Notes under the pieces: generated by a model
What the model was told of the DNA's origin: nothing
Seen by the model: only the letters and a program-made list of their open reading frames with translations
The model's database searches: none
Assembly (NCBI RefSeq): GCF_033807575.1
Contig: NC_084716.1
Span: 62,001 to 126,000, forward strand
DNA from: Cydia pomonella
Taxonomy: Eukaryota; Arthropoda; Insecta; Lepidoptera; Tortricidae
Length of the DNA: 64,000 nucleotides
Direction: 5' to 3'
Made by a program: the position numbers and the translations under genes
Part shown: piece after piece, positions 21,710-33,740 of the stretch
Position numbering within the stretch: position 1 is the stretch's first letter
Layout: the number at the start of each line of letters is the position of its first letter

Positions 21710-22496
21710 CCGAAGCATAAAGGAACGCGGCGCTGTCGGTAAAGCAGGCGACTCGCGTTGATAAAGCAGGTTTCTGTCGTATGCGGGTGTGAGTGGTGTA
21801 ACACGTGCAATGTCGTTAACACAAACACATGCTAAGTGTTAACAGTAGGCGCAAAGGGTTGACTTACCAAAGAAAATTTGAATTACGCGCCTTTTCCTAC
21901 TGGCAAGTTTGGTTGGGTGTGTATTATACGCTGTCTTGTGTTTCCTTGTGTTGGCGGCAAAGCCGTGGAAAAGTGGTTAAAATTTAAGTACTGTGTTGGA
22001 AAGTGAAGTTTAAATTAACCGCTAAACATGTGCACCTTCAAAAAAGTTCTTCTTTCTTTCTTCAATTCGTTATTATTTTAAGTCGGTTTTAAAGGTTAAT
22101 ATCTTAAGAGGCTGTCAATACCTAAAGCGCGCACACTGTCTATTTGTATTGGAGTAAATGAGATAGCACTGTCGCATGTTACTGGGCCTGGGCAAGGGAA
22201 TAATAAGAAAATTATTTAAATAAAAAAAGTCGATTTTTAGTGTAATATTTTACTCGTTAGCGGTTTAGATATAAATGTTTTGAAATTGTGATTTTAATTG
22301 CAGACCCATAAGTCCAAACAATAAAGCCATAGAACCGTTTAATTGTGATTTTAAGACCAATCTTTGCAATTATTTTCTATCGAGCCGATTTAGTTCAATC
22401 ATGTATCGAGTACGACCACGGTCTTTGAAATATAATTAATATGAACATATATTTTTCTTACTTTACTAAAACAAATAGTCTTTCTGAAGAAACTTT
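21710..22496 (+). other. Intron 1 sequence, no gene seen
   Basis: AT-rich sequence without recognised exons or repeats. Confidence 0.4.
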
Positions 22497-22765
22497 ATTT
22501 ATTGACAATAACAATATACATAATGGATATATACAGATGATTACTATAACTAGCTTATATCTAAAATAGGCCCTTGAGGCATTGTACCAAGGATGCTCGC
22601 GGCATTTCCTCGTTGTATCGCAATACTGATACGTTGTGCGAGGAAGCCGCCAGCTCTTCGGTCACTAGTTACGTCAACCAGACGTTTCGCGATTTCTCCA
22701 AAAAACTTGTGCGCGCTGGGACCCCATGGACCTAGAGTTTCAACGCCAAAAGGTACAAAAAAACT
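22497..22765 (-). pseudogene. Truncated LINE-like ORF C-terminus
   Basis: A minus-strand frame without a start codon reads PFGVETLGPWGPSAHKFF, then RAGGFLAQRISIAIQRGNAA, and ends with a stop at 22550. The LGPWG and QRISIAIQRGNAASILGT blocks are ones I recognise from the end of many reverse-transcriptase-like ORFs annotated in insect genomes; the exact family is uncertain. An AATAAA-type signal and an AATAAATAAAG tail follow at about 22490-22505. The frame closes upstream near 22765, so this is a 5'-truncated copy. Confidence 0.55.
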
Positions 22766-22913
22766 GTTTAAGTAACATCAATTTCAAGGACATTAATGAA
22801 CTGTATAAACCAGATTTTTACACTTTTTATGCTGTTAATTTGATAAAATATCGTTACGGAAATTTCGCTAGGAATATCATAATTACTTGTGAAATGAGTA
22901 TTTTCCTGGGTTT

Positions 22914-23375
22914 TTAGGGTTCCGTAGCCAAATGGCAAAAAACGGAACCCTTATAGATTCGTCATGTCCGTCTGTCTGTCCGTTTATGTCGCAGCCACTT
23001 TTTTCCGAAACTATAAGAGCTATACTGTTCAAACTTGGTAAGTAGATGTATTCTATGAACCGCATTAAGATTTTTACACAAAAATAGAAAAAAAAAACAA
23101 AAAATTTTGGAGGTGCCCCATACTTAGAACAGAAACTCAAAAAATCTTTTTTAATCAAACCCATACGTGTGGGGTATCTATGGATAGGTCTTTAAAAATG
23201 ATATTGAGGTTTCTAATATAATTTTTTTCTAAACTGAATGGTTGGCGCGAGAGACACTTCCAAAGTGGAAAAATGTGTGCCCCCCCCTCCCCTGTAACTT
23301 CTAAAATAACAGAATGAAAAATCTAAAATAAATATATGATATACATTACCATGCAAACTTCCACGCTTTTTGGCC
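22914..23375 (+). mobile_element. GGGTTCCGTA-type repeat, third copy
   Basis: Starts GGGTTCCGTAGCCAAATGGC and continues through CCATACGTGTGGGGTATCTA to ACATTACCATGCAAACTTCC, where the similarity to 1629-2462 stops. The second internal unit and the closing GTACGGAACCC end are missing. Confidence 0.75.
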
Positions 23376-24577
23376 CTGAAACACTACAACCCGGCACACA
23401 ACATGACACCATCTTCACTAAATTGCTTAATATATAATTTTCTTTCTGATTCTCTTATATTTTTCACGTCAAAAAATACGGCAATATGCTCTTGGCCGCC
23501 TCGGTCGACTTCGAACTCAAAAATGGTCACGTATTCTCATATGTAGTCTGTCTCTTTCGCACTCATGGGAGGTTCATATACGTGATGGCTTCCCTTTCGC
23601 ACACTTCATCTGTCTGTCAAGCGAAGCATTTGAGATGTCTGTGGACTAAACTAAACAGCTACTGCTGATAATTGTCCACACTGTGAATCTTTTTACTATA
23701 GTGTCCGAACGAAACGTGTGTTTTTGCCGAAACCGAAACCGAAGCTTCGGTTTTGGTTCTAGTTTCGGCCGAAACCGAAACCGAAACTTTTGTTGGGGTT
23801 AGTTTGAATGCCACTCAACAGATTTTTATAGCTCGAATGTTGCTCTAGGGGTCGGGGGTCGCGACAGCAATCGTCAGCCGCTTAATGCGCGCTTTACGAC
23901 CGGCTACAACTCACAACCGTCCTCACTTACAACTGACGATGCGCAAGCCTTAATACCGATACATAAGGTCCACCGATATTACTGTTACTGCTAGTTTACG
24001 TTTACGAGCGACCGACTGCTGCACTCCGTTCTCGTAAATCGTCAGCGGCCCGCCCCCGCCCCCGCCCGCGCCCTCGCCCCGCGGTGCCCGTCGCCGAACT
24101 TCAGATTGCCTCTCGACCTTGGTTAATGAGAATGACACTTGGATAAGTTTTTCGCCTTTGTCCTTAACGGGTACTAAAACTAATTACCTTTTCTTAGAAA
24201 AAAGTTTATATCTTTGAGAAGAGAAACGACAAAAAATTTAAGAGCTATGGAATAACTTCAAAAAATATGATTAAGTTAGATACCTGAGATTAAATCAAGT
24301 TAGGGCAAAGTAGTCTTACGCTCTACAGTGTAATTGAAGGATCAAACATGAATCAGGATAATCAAAAAGTTGTATCATTAACTGTAAAGTGTAACTATTC
24401 ATTACTAAAAAATACAAAATATATAGGACAAGGATAATCAAGATCTGATGTAGAGTCGACTTATAAGTATTAAAAAAACAGTCAGTCCGCCAGTGACACC
24501 ATATGCGATCCAAATCACATCTAGAAGACCTAATATTTGACCTATCTTAAAGTTCAAATCGGGCCGAAATAAGTAGT
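23376..24577 (+). other. Intron 1 sequence with CCGAAA repeat
   Basis: A CCGAAA/TTTCGG cluster at about 23728-23792 forms inverted halves around CCGAAGCTTCGG. A GC-rich patch lies at about 24045-24095. No gene was recognised. Confidence 0.45.
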
Positions 24578-24585
24578 CTCATAAA

Positions 24586-24949
24586 CAGGGCCCGTACATG
24601 TCATGCCGTTGACGGAAAAATGACGTCACGCTACATACATAGAGTTGATTCCAATTAGTCTTTTCGTAATAATTCATCATTTGTCAACCTCTTTGATATA
24701 GATACTTGACAATCAGTACAAAAACGTCTAACTTTCTTCTTATTGTCACTCAACCAAATAATATATTGTTAGTAGTTTATTAAACCATTTCATACATATT
24801 TTTGATTTTTATAAGTGTATTTTACGTATCAAGTATTTATTTTTCTACGCATCAATAGTTAAGCTATCTGAATTTGTAGTGTTATAAAAACTCCCTGTAT
24901 GTTACCTTACGTCATTTTTGCGTCAACGGCATGAAATGTACGGGCCCTG
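24586..24949. mobile_element. hAT-type MITE, 364 bp
   Basis: Left end CAGGGCCCGTACATGTCATG and right end CATGAAATGTACGGGCCCTG are inverted. Pairing continues over about 40 bp through CCGTTGACG and AAAAATGACGT. It is flanked by an 8-bp duplication CTCATAAA (24578-24585 and 24950-24957). CAGGG ends and 8-bp duplications are the hallmark of hAT transposons. It encodes no protein. Confidence 0.85.
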
Positions 24950-24957
24950 CTCATAAA

Positions 24958-25524
24958 CCTAAAATTTCTGTATTTACCGTTGTATGTACCTAATAAAAGG
25001 TCGATGTTTTGTAACATATAGCATTCGCGAGAGGGTTAAATGTATCAGTATGTTTGCCCTCTAAGTTACGAGTACGAGGTCGTGTTTGTGTTGTTCGAGT
25101 TCACAATTAGGATGCGCTGTATTTGGCGCTGTTTGCCGATGCCGACGTTCGTTGTCGTAGCGAAAGATCGCGCGTGACGTGACATGCTCACTCGACTCGA
25201 TCAATTAGAATTCTGGTTCTACGCTACTTTGTATCACACAAGTCACAAGTGACAATGACTTGATATTCCTCATGCTTTTAATATTAATAGTTGTTAAGAC
25301 AAGGTACAAAGTGGCGCAGAAATCGAATTAGTTACTAATTAGTATATTGGTATTAGAGCTTCCCAATATTGTACTGTCGTGGCTCTATCTAGGGCCAAGA
25401 TAGAGCCACAACGGTAAAAAAACTAGGCCCTTGGCTCTCTCGGTTCAGCTTTCTGTGTACCCCTGGAGATGACGTGTACGAGTAGGTAGTAACCTCTGTT
25501 GTACAGTGTGCGTGTTTGTTGCAG
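24958..25524 (+). other. End of intron 1
   Basis: Contains a hairpin at 25376-25410 (GTGGCTCTATCT facing AGATAGAGCCAC) and then the acceptor GTTTGTTGCAG before exon 2. Confidence 0.5.
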
Positions 25525-25596
25525 GGACCTGTCGCACAACAACATCACAACGTTGCCGCGCGGCGCGCTGCAGCCGGCCGCCTCGCTGCGCGACCT
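25525..25596 (+). CDS. LRR protein, exon 2: one LRR
   Basis: 72 bases between an acceptor GTTTGTTGCAG and a donor GTCAGT, phase 2 on both sides, so the codon split with exon 1 restores Leu. The 24-residue peptide DLSHNNITTLPRGALQPAAS plus SLRDL-type end fits LxLSxNxIxxLPxGAFxxxxxLxxL exactly. One exon equals one LRR, so exon loss or gain would keep the reading frame. Confidence 0.88.
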
Positions 25597-27530
25597 GTCA
25601 GTACATCTGCCTTTCTTCATCTTTATTACTTAGGACATAATGAGGTCAAAGGATGAGATGAACAGAAACAATACTAGTCATGGCGTTAATTTCACACTTT
25701 ATTAAGAGGCCGTTATCGATTTTAGTTGCAAAAATGTAAAATTGATAGATTTAGTCGATGAAATTGCACACCTTTTGTTAACTATTAGAAATAACAAGTA
25801 CTGGTTTCTATTAGCCCGTCTTGTTATCTTTTTTTTCATAAATATTTTTTTGAAAACAGACTCACTTAATTAGTAATGTTTTTTTCTGATGGACGTCTAG
25901 GTAAACGCGCGTAAAGCATGGATTTTAAAGCTCTTATTTGTAAATTTCGTAAAGTTTGGACTGTTAAATATGGTAATTTTGTATTACAAATATCCTGTAC
26001 TTCAACTTTAATAAACTACATTTTTGTTATTATAATTTGAAGTAGTGTAAATGAAAGATAGACGAAATCAATTTTCTCCAGAAATTACTTCACAACATGT
26101 GATAATTTCTCTGAAAATCAACTTAATTTCAACGTAATTTTGATACTTAAACAATCTACAACATTTGCTGAAACTGTTCTTATACATTATTTTGTATAAT
26201 TTGCCACCATATTTTTTTTTTAACTGTCCCTTCTCGTCACATATTACCCAGGACGCACGCTTGCGACTTCATTATTCAAGTCAAAAGTCAAGATGAGAAG
26301 ACGTGCTAATAGAAGCCAATACTTGTTATTTAGATATTACGTAACAAAAGGTGTACAATTTCAATGAGTAAATTTATCAATTTTAAAGTTTTGCTCTAAA
26401 ATCGTTACCGGGCTCTTAAACGACAGTAAGCTTTTTGGTAACTAGTTATATATACATAGTTTGCTTTTCTATATATCTGATGAATTTTATATTATTCTAT
26501 CCTGAACAGGTCGGTTGAATCAAAACAAATCGTAATTGTCATTTTGCACAGAACGACAGCGAAGGTCTCGGTTTTCAGCTTTGGCGATGCCCGGATGTTG
26601 TCCCCTGCAGGCACATTTCTAAACCGATTCTAGTAACATTTTGTGAGCAGGTTCGGTATTAGTTAGATACATTTTTTTTTGTCATTTCGTTTATTGGAAA
26701 ATGTTGAAAATGGTAGAAATTTACATAACGAACTATTTAAGAACTTAAGTGCCAGAAGGGTCAATGGCACTTAAGACAATTATTGTGAGTTTGCTGTGAT
26801 AATAAGTCAACGAAGGTTATTACATTTTTGAAGCTTATGAAGTTTATTGCGAGGTCTACAACTCTCAGAGCCACTAGTATAGTTTTCTGTTAAATCCGAT
26901 TGTGGTGTGCAACCGGACATATGAAGAGGCAACATAATTACATTCTGACTGTCCTGTCATGAAATCAAGCAACAGTAAAAGAATAATTGACTACGATTTT
27001 ATAAACAGATGAAATGTTGAGAATCATCTTTGGTGAAGAATCTCGTTCAAGGATTACGCTAAAAGCTATGTATGTTGAGAGCTAAAGCAAATTGATTGAT
27101 TTAAGTAGTTGCTCTAGAATACTCTAGATAGTCGGGATAAGTGCGGCGGCTATACTTACTGCTTGTGTTATTGGTACGATGCACAGTACACACAATACAG
27201 TAGGTAAACCATAAGAACGACCAAGATCTAAGACTAAACGCTACCTTGCTTAGAGTGTCTTAGAGCTTGATCAACTTTTAATATTTACGAACATGGTACT
27301 TTGTGCCTTTGTAATTACACAGGTTGTGTTGGTTTTATACGGTATACGGTACGACCAGAAGGGTGGTTTGGATATTGATTTGTACAAAGTCTAGTTAAGT
27401 AAATAGTTATGTTGTAGTTATGACTGGACTGTATTAATTGTCTTGAATGAGGGTACCATGCTTAATTATCCTTAATTGAAAACTTTGCTTACCTAGTGGC
27501 TTCGCAGCAGTAAATCTCCTAAGACATATA
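25597..27530 (+). other. Intron 2 of the LRR gene, first part
   Basis: Intron 2 covers 25597-30018. This part is AT-rich and shows no exon or recognised element. Confidence 0.4.
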
Positions 27531-29337
27531 GTTAGGGAGGTGGCGAGCATTTCGGTATATGATTTGCACACGTTTCACATCGAGGTAGATTGCAGTTTAC
27601 GTCAGTACGAATCGATTTGGTCCAGTCAATAATGGTCCTACGTCGCTGCGTTTTCGCGTTACAGCCGATTAAAGTTGTTAAAAAAAAAGGGGTATCAAAT
27701 TATTTGCACACGTCTGCCTCTGGGGTTCATGGTCACAAATATCTTGGAAACGAAGAAAATCGAGGAGGCAGACATTCAGGGCTCTGCATTATCATGGGAC
27801 GGAGTTGTAAAAGTGTTTGAAAAAAAAACTCTACTAAGTCATTTGCACACGGTTCTCATTGCCCCCATTCGATTCATTACGACTCCGTGGATACGAAAAA
27901 ACATTTGGCAGACACTTTGCTCACTGATATTTAACTTTATAACGGTTTGAAATGGACGTAATCAAGGGGAAGCGGGTATTGCATGTTATTATTGTGATTC
28001 TTTATAGGTTTATTATTATTATTTTGTTTATTGTTATTCGCTGAACTAACCAAATTCTTACTGTACAGGAGCAGCTGCGAGGGATTCTCCCTATTAAAAC
28101 GGGCGATGGTAGAGGCGCTTTGTACGTTATTTGAAATCTTTAGGCAGAGTACACATAGCGCACTTCAAATCGCACATTTTCCTAAAACGCGCTCCGATTT
28201 TTTCAATTATTATGTGTATCAAGCGCTTACACACTAAAATTACTCGAGAAACTTCAAAGACTCCAAATACTCCAATTACTCGAAATACTCCAAAACTGTT
28301 GATGAGCGTCTCGGAGAACCTGCTCTGCAACCTCTGCTGTGTACAAAGCCTTACGCTTTCGAGACGTCCTTGTGGAAGTGCCTGGGAGCGCGAGAGAGAG
28401 GGAAAGCGTGCAAAATAAGAGGGAAGGCTGTCTCCTGTTTCTTTCTATTTACTTCTATACTACCACATGTATCTATAGATGTAGGTATACGCTATATACA
28501 TTTAGGTACGCAATACGGAAAAGGTCGGAACTGGGTTATACCGTTCTCACTCATATTCCCAGATAAAAGAGAGACACTACGAAAGGAACTATGGAGATGT
28601 TTTATACCTGCGGAGCCGCAGTTAACAGGCAGAAGCCAAATATTTTGAAGAGTTTTGAAAATCGTTCGTATAGATTCTATTAATTATTTTCAATAATATT
28701 CAGTAGATGCAAAATTTTGTATTTGCAGCTTGGCGCGAGTGTCGAGTTGAAAAAAAAAAAAAAAAAAAAAAAAAATTCAAATGGTCTGCCTTTGGAATAT
28801 CAGGGGTCTGAACGTCTGCCTCATCGATTTTTTTCGTTTTCATGATAAATTGAAACATCAGTCCAAGAGGCAGACATGTGCGCATAATATAGCACATCTT
28901 TTTTTTTTACATTTTTGAAGCGCTGTCAATAGACAACGCAGCGGCATCACGCTGGCAGACTATTTTTCCGTGGTCCTTTTCATTGTTTTTAATCGAACAA
29001 TTCAAATCTGCCAAGTGTGCATTTCATATACAGTTTTTTAAATAATAAAAATAACTTAAAAAATTGAAAACTTCAAAAGTCAGAGCCCTGGATGTCTGCC
29101 TCTTCGATTTTTTGTGTTTACAGGATGACTGTGATCATCAGCCCCAGAGGCAGACATGTGCAAATAATATCGCCCACCTTTTTTTTTAAACATATTTGAA
29201 ACGCTGTAAATTGACAACGCAGCGCCACCGTGGTGGCAGACGAGGTCCTTTATGTTTCTCAAGGTATCATTATTGCTATTAATAACGTCTGCCATGTGTG
29301 CTGATGATATCGAAATTTTGCTCGCCACCTCCCTAAC
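27531..29337. mobile_element. 1.8-kb foldback transposable element
   Basis: Outer ends GTTAGGGAGGTGGCGAGCA (27531) and TGCTCGCCACCTCCCTAAC (ending 29337) are perfect inverted complements, with TA on both outer sides as a possible target duplication. Inverted similarity continues much deeper: the segment with TTTGCACACGTCTGCCTCTG and AAAATCGAGGAGGCAGACAT at 27690-27780 is matched in reverse at 29090-29190. A third copy of that module, also reversed, is at about 28785-28905. The interior holds a run of 26 A bases (28750-28775) and short CGAAATACTCC-type repeats. No transposase frame was found, so it is non-autonomous. Confidence 0.75.
28750..28775. repeat. A26 homopolymer
   Basis: An unbroken A run inside the 1.8-kb foldback element; its true length is likely uncertain in any assembly. 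Confidence 0.9.
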
Positions 29338-30018
29338 TAATAAGCCGGCAGTCTGCGGGCAATGAAACCGCCGCTTGCTCGCCGCTCGCCATGTAATTGT
29401 GGCCCGCGGTCCCTCGCCGACAACAAACGTTACCGACCAGGATTACAAGCCTTACATTTTTACAACAGAATATAAACTTGAATTAAGCTGTAAGCTGCGC
29501 CTGAAGCAATTTTAACGTAATTTTATGTAGCACTTTACGGCCGTAATCTCTGGCGTGATTGATAAGGGGGTCATGCAGGTGGTTTACGTCGTGCGATAGA
29601 CCGCGGCGTCTAGTAGGCAGGATTGCCACTCATAAATATTTTAGACACTTAAAGTTTGGGAAGTTTGTCGATGGAACGACAGTTGTCAGAGTTGTCTGTT
29701 CAATGTCGACAACATTTTACAACCCTATTAAAATTAATGTCGTCGGGCTTAACCGTAGGTAATAGTAGGGTTGAGGGGTTTTATGTTTGTTTGTGTAGAT
29801 ACTTTGCTTTGCTTTAAAAATACTTCACGCGGCTTCACCTAGGTTCGATGAGATACCAACCGAACTATCATAGTAGAAATACCTAATACATATCATTGTG
29901 TTGGAAGTATAATTATCAAGAATTCGAAAGGTTTGTTTTAAAGATATATGAATTTAGCTTTCTATGTTTAAATGAAACAGAGAAAGCGCAGACAGAGACA
30001 TTTACCGTATGTGTGCAG
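29338..30018 (+). other. End of intron 2
   Basis: A GC-rich spot at about 29345-29420, otherwise nothing recognised up to the acceptor CGTATGTGTGCAG before exon 3. Confidence 0.4.
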
Positions 30019-30177
30019 GAACCTGTCGGCGAACATGCTCGAGTCGGTGTCGGCGGGCGCGCTGTACGGCGAGGGCGGCGCGGGCGCCGCGCGGCTGGCG
30101 CGCCTCGCGCTCGACGGCTGCGGGCTGAGTGCTCTGCCCGCGCACGCGCTGCGCAAGCTGCACCACCTGCACTACCT
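30019..30177 (+). CDS. LRR protein, exon 3: two LRRs
   Basis: 159 bases, phase 2 on both sides, acceptor TATGTGTGCAG and donor GTTAGT. The 53 residues hold NLSANMLESVSAGAL, a Gly/Ala-rich insert of about five residues (GEGGAGA), then LARLALDGCGLSALPAHALR and LHHLHYL. It is therefore two LRRs, the first one slightly lengthened. The extra residues fall at the convex-side loop, where LRRs tolerate insertions. The base composition is strongly GC-rich. Confidence 0.86.
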
Positions 30178-31170
30178 GTTAGTACCACACTTATCCTGTC
30201 TTTTATCAACTTTATCTTCTGTTGTTACCTCAAACGTGCTTCTTGATTCAGCGTATGCGGCATGCAGCGCGAGTGTGCGCATCGCATATGTTTGCTTCAG
30301 ATTGGTGGGCCTAATTACCGCAGCTCATACGAGGCTCGCATAAAGTGCGCTTGATTACAGTATATTAGCGCATTTACAACGCAATCAATAAATTACTGAG
30401 GAAGTCAATCAGCCTGGTTGGTTTTGTCCAGCCAGGCTCTTAACGGTAAGAGTTTAAGTCCTTTTCCTTTTTCTCAACGTAAGTATCTATACACTCATAC
30501 AAGGCTATATTCTCAATCAACCAAGGATCCAAAAGTACCCAAAGGTTTATGTCCAGAAGCGCTATCGATCCTTTTAAGGTATTATACTACCTATAATAAA
30601 TAATATAAATATCATGTAACAATAGGCTCAAACTGCTGCCAAACCAAGTTATTAACATGTTAAGCTTGTTTTCCTATGATACATGATCACTCGTATACCG
30701 TACATTATAGGCATTATGCTCAATAAAAGATAGAAATCTCGTAGACAATAAAGAGATGCGGCGGATTCCGGAGGTCATTCCCGCCGCTGCCTTATTTGTC
30801 AGCGACTCCTTTCATCCCCGATCGGATAGTGAGTGTAGTTTGATAAATCGATTATAAATTATTCATGGGCAGCTGACGCAGCCACCCCTCCCCTCACCGC
30901 CACTCCGCTCGCCCCGTCCGTGGCCGCGACACGTTGTCTCTAATAACATTCAAATTAGGCTCCTTCGCGAGCGAAAAGAAATATCTCTTCTTTATTTTCC
31001 CATCCATACTGTATAAATAGGTTTACGTTCCAATAAGTATTTAGATATTATGATGTTCGGTATTTGAATGACATAATATTTATTTTTGTTAGTGATCCCG
31101 CGCAGAATGCATTGTGGTTCTGCATGTGTTCAAGAATAGACCGCGAGTCAGGAACAGATTTTCATGACCA
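30178..31170 (+). other. Intron 3 of the LRR gene, first part
   Basis: Intron 3 covers 30178-36010. A GC-rich patch at about 30880-30930 was noted. No exon or known repeat. Confidence 0.4.
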
Positions 31171-31658
31171 ATCGCCTGCAGGGCAATAACTCGTATAGTG
31201 GTTAACGGCTATGTATGATGCACCTTTGTGGACGTCAGCTACCGCTCCGTTGATGGGTTGAAAAATGGCAGAGAAATGCAGAGATTACATTTTCATGTAA
31301 CCAGCTGACGGTTTTTTCACCGCAATACAACCGGCTGACGATTGTTTTTATTCACAATGCATCTGAACTACCATCTGACAAAGTTTCAACAGGAAGGCGA
31401 TGACTGAAAAAATAAATTTTACATGTTCATGTGACCAGATACAACCGGCTGACATTTTTTTTATATTCACAAGAGCATCTAAGCTATCATCTGACAAAGT
31501 ATGATACGGGAGGCGATGACTAAATTTTAGTTATTTTTTTACGTGTTTTGGTGGCTGCACTTCCTCAAACCACCAACGGAGCGGCAGCTGACGTCCATGA
31601 GGGTGCTTCATACAGTATAGCCGTTAACCACTATAAGAGTTTTGGCCTGGGAGGCGAT
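31171..31658. mobile_element. 488-bp element with about 85-bp inverted ends
   Basis: Left arm ATCGCCTGCAGGGCAATAAC, then TATAGTGGTTAACGGCTAT and GGACGTCAGCTACCGCTCC. The right arm is the inverted complement, GGAGCGGCAGCTGACGTCC, then ATAGCCGTTAACCACTATA, ending GAGGCGAT. The interior has two related blocks (ACAACCGGCTGACGAT and ACAACCGGCTGACATT, each followed by CATCTGACAAAGT and GGCGATGACT). No coding frame. Confidence 0.75.
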
Positions 31659-32899
31659 GACTGACGAAATTTGCGCTTGGCTGAACCGCGGTTCAGAAGA
31701 AGTATGCCTCGCCAACATGGCGGCGGCGGCGGCGCTGACATAAGTTTGTGGGCGAGTGCGGACGATGGGAGCCGTCCCGCGCCCGCGCAACGCCGAGCGG
31801 CATCCCACTTGTCCTACTAAATCCTTCAAGCACTTGTCAGATAATCGGTCACAGACTGGATTTTACTGCCATCTTATTATATTTTTTAAAATGATAAGAT
31901 TGTGCCGACATTAGTAAAAGATCTAGGGCGGGCGTCGCGGACTATTTACCGGATGATTTAATTACTTCACCTAATTAGCGCAGCGCCTGAACAAAATCCT
32001 AATTTAGTTAATTAATGGGTGCTACCTGTTCTAGCCGTGACCTTCTGGCGACCTGCTGGTCGCCTGCAGTCGTGCGAACTCTTCGCCTCGCGGTTTCGCA
32101 CGGCGCGTTGCGAAATGTTCGCGCCGTGGAGGGGAAGGAACGCCGACTGGTTTACATCAAGGAGAGGAAGTCGTTTGTCACTTTTATCACGCGCCAAATA
32201 CTCGCGTCGGCCGATATATTAAATCCTGCACATTAGAGCCGCCGACAGCGGCAGGGTTCGCCGGCCGCCTGATGTGTAGCTTACGCTTATAACCACGTAC
32301 ACGCTCAAATTTGTGCCGTTTGAGTTTGTCGAAGTTTGCTGACGATGTCACAATGATTAAAGACTCAGCATATAAAAGGTCATTTTGCGACTCCGAGAAG
32401 TGCTTAGGTACTTATTTTATATGCGTGTAGTATCGCAGAATAAGGAGGTTGTTAATGCCAATGTTTTAAACACTCGCGATGAATCTCAATTATCTCCTTA
32501 ACGGGCCTCGCTCGAAAGTCGACGGCTTTCTAAATATTAAGTATTTAATGTTATTAATTCTGCGAGCGCCTCGCTAATATTGCTTCTTAATTTTAATTGC
32601 GTCAATTTTAATTAGTGTTGGCTGGGCCGGGTGGGTGTCGGTAGCCGCAGTAAATCGTGTTAGTTGTGTCGAGGCTGGTGTACGCCGCTGTAGGAGTAGC
32701 GTCCCGCCGGGAGCGCGCTTTGATTTACTCCTCGTTATTAATTACTTTACTTACAGCAACGATATTGCAAGTTGAGCGTACCCGAGGTCTGCCGAGCGCG
32801 GAGAGTCAATATTACCCGCGTCGGGTGGCGTGGGACTGAAATTCCCCTGTCTGATTATGTCACGGATTCTTTCTTCCTAAAGTTATTTTCACTAAAGGA
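31659..32899 (+). other. Intron 3 sequence, no gene seen
   Basis: A GC-rich patch with a GGCGGC run lies at about 31715-31805. Frames in this part lack domain content. Confidence 0.4.
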
Positions 32900-33740
32900 A
32901 ATTACACCAAAACATATTCTTGTAAAATGTTGCCAAGACGAAACTATAAGGCTCGCACTGTCAAAAAGTTATCAAATCTCATGAAGAGCCAAGCTTCTAA
33001 CTCTACAACTCTTGGCCGTTTCGTTACTACAAAAACTATTATATAACAGAAAAGTAATGAACAGTTATTTACTGTTCATTACTTTTATTATATTACATTA
33101 TTTTTAACTTTACACCCATTATGTGACGGTAACGAAACGGCCAAGCCATTATTTATAGAGTTACGAGCAGAAGCTTGTCTCTAATGAGAATCTGATCATT
33201 TTTGACAGTGCGAGTCTTGGCAACATTTTACATGAAAATGTTTTGGTGGGATTCCACTTCTTTTTTTGTAAGTTGCTTATGACAATCTTTTATTCCCTAA
33301 TTTAAAGGATTTAGGGTAATTTACAAAGAATACTGAAATGTATTTTATTATTTATAACAAGGATTCCATTTATCAATTGTCAGACCTCTAGCATCAAAAT
33401 TTGCAGAACCCTAATACAAATTCTCATCCCCAGTTTCAGGGGTTGGAGGAGTAAGATTTATTTGTTGTTTGTGCACTAATACTACTGGTCATCAACTCAT
33501 CAGTGAATCAGGGAGTCAGTCATTGACAAAATCGGGGGTTTAGATATCAATAAAATCTAAAGTATTAAGAGTTGAAACTTTTTATGTTTAATAAGTTTAC
33601 TATTGACATCATATCTCAAGAATTTTGTTTATCTGAGATAATCCAAACCCAAGTTATGAGGGTTCAAAAAACGACGAAGCGCTTGGAGAAAAGGTAGATA
33701 TAGTGTCCTTGCACTTCGCTTGGTTCGTCTTGGCGGGGGT
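32900..33740 (+). mobile_element. Repeat C/D composite, copy at 33 kb
   Basis: Repeat C has clear inverted ends here: ACCAAAACATATTCTTGTAA with ATGTTGCCAAGAC at 32906-32940 and GTCTTGGCAACATTTTACAT at 33219-33240. An inner hairpin GTAATGAACAG/CTGTTCATTAC sits at about 33053-33085 and GTAACGAAACGGCCAAG follows. Block D follows at 33345-33740 (AGGGAGTCAGTCATTGAC, then AACGACGAAGCGCTTGGAG). The order matches 15028-15735. Confidence 0.65.
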
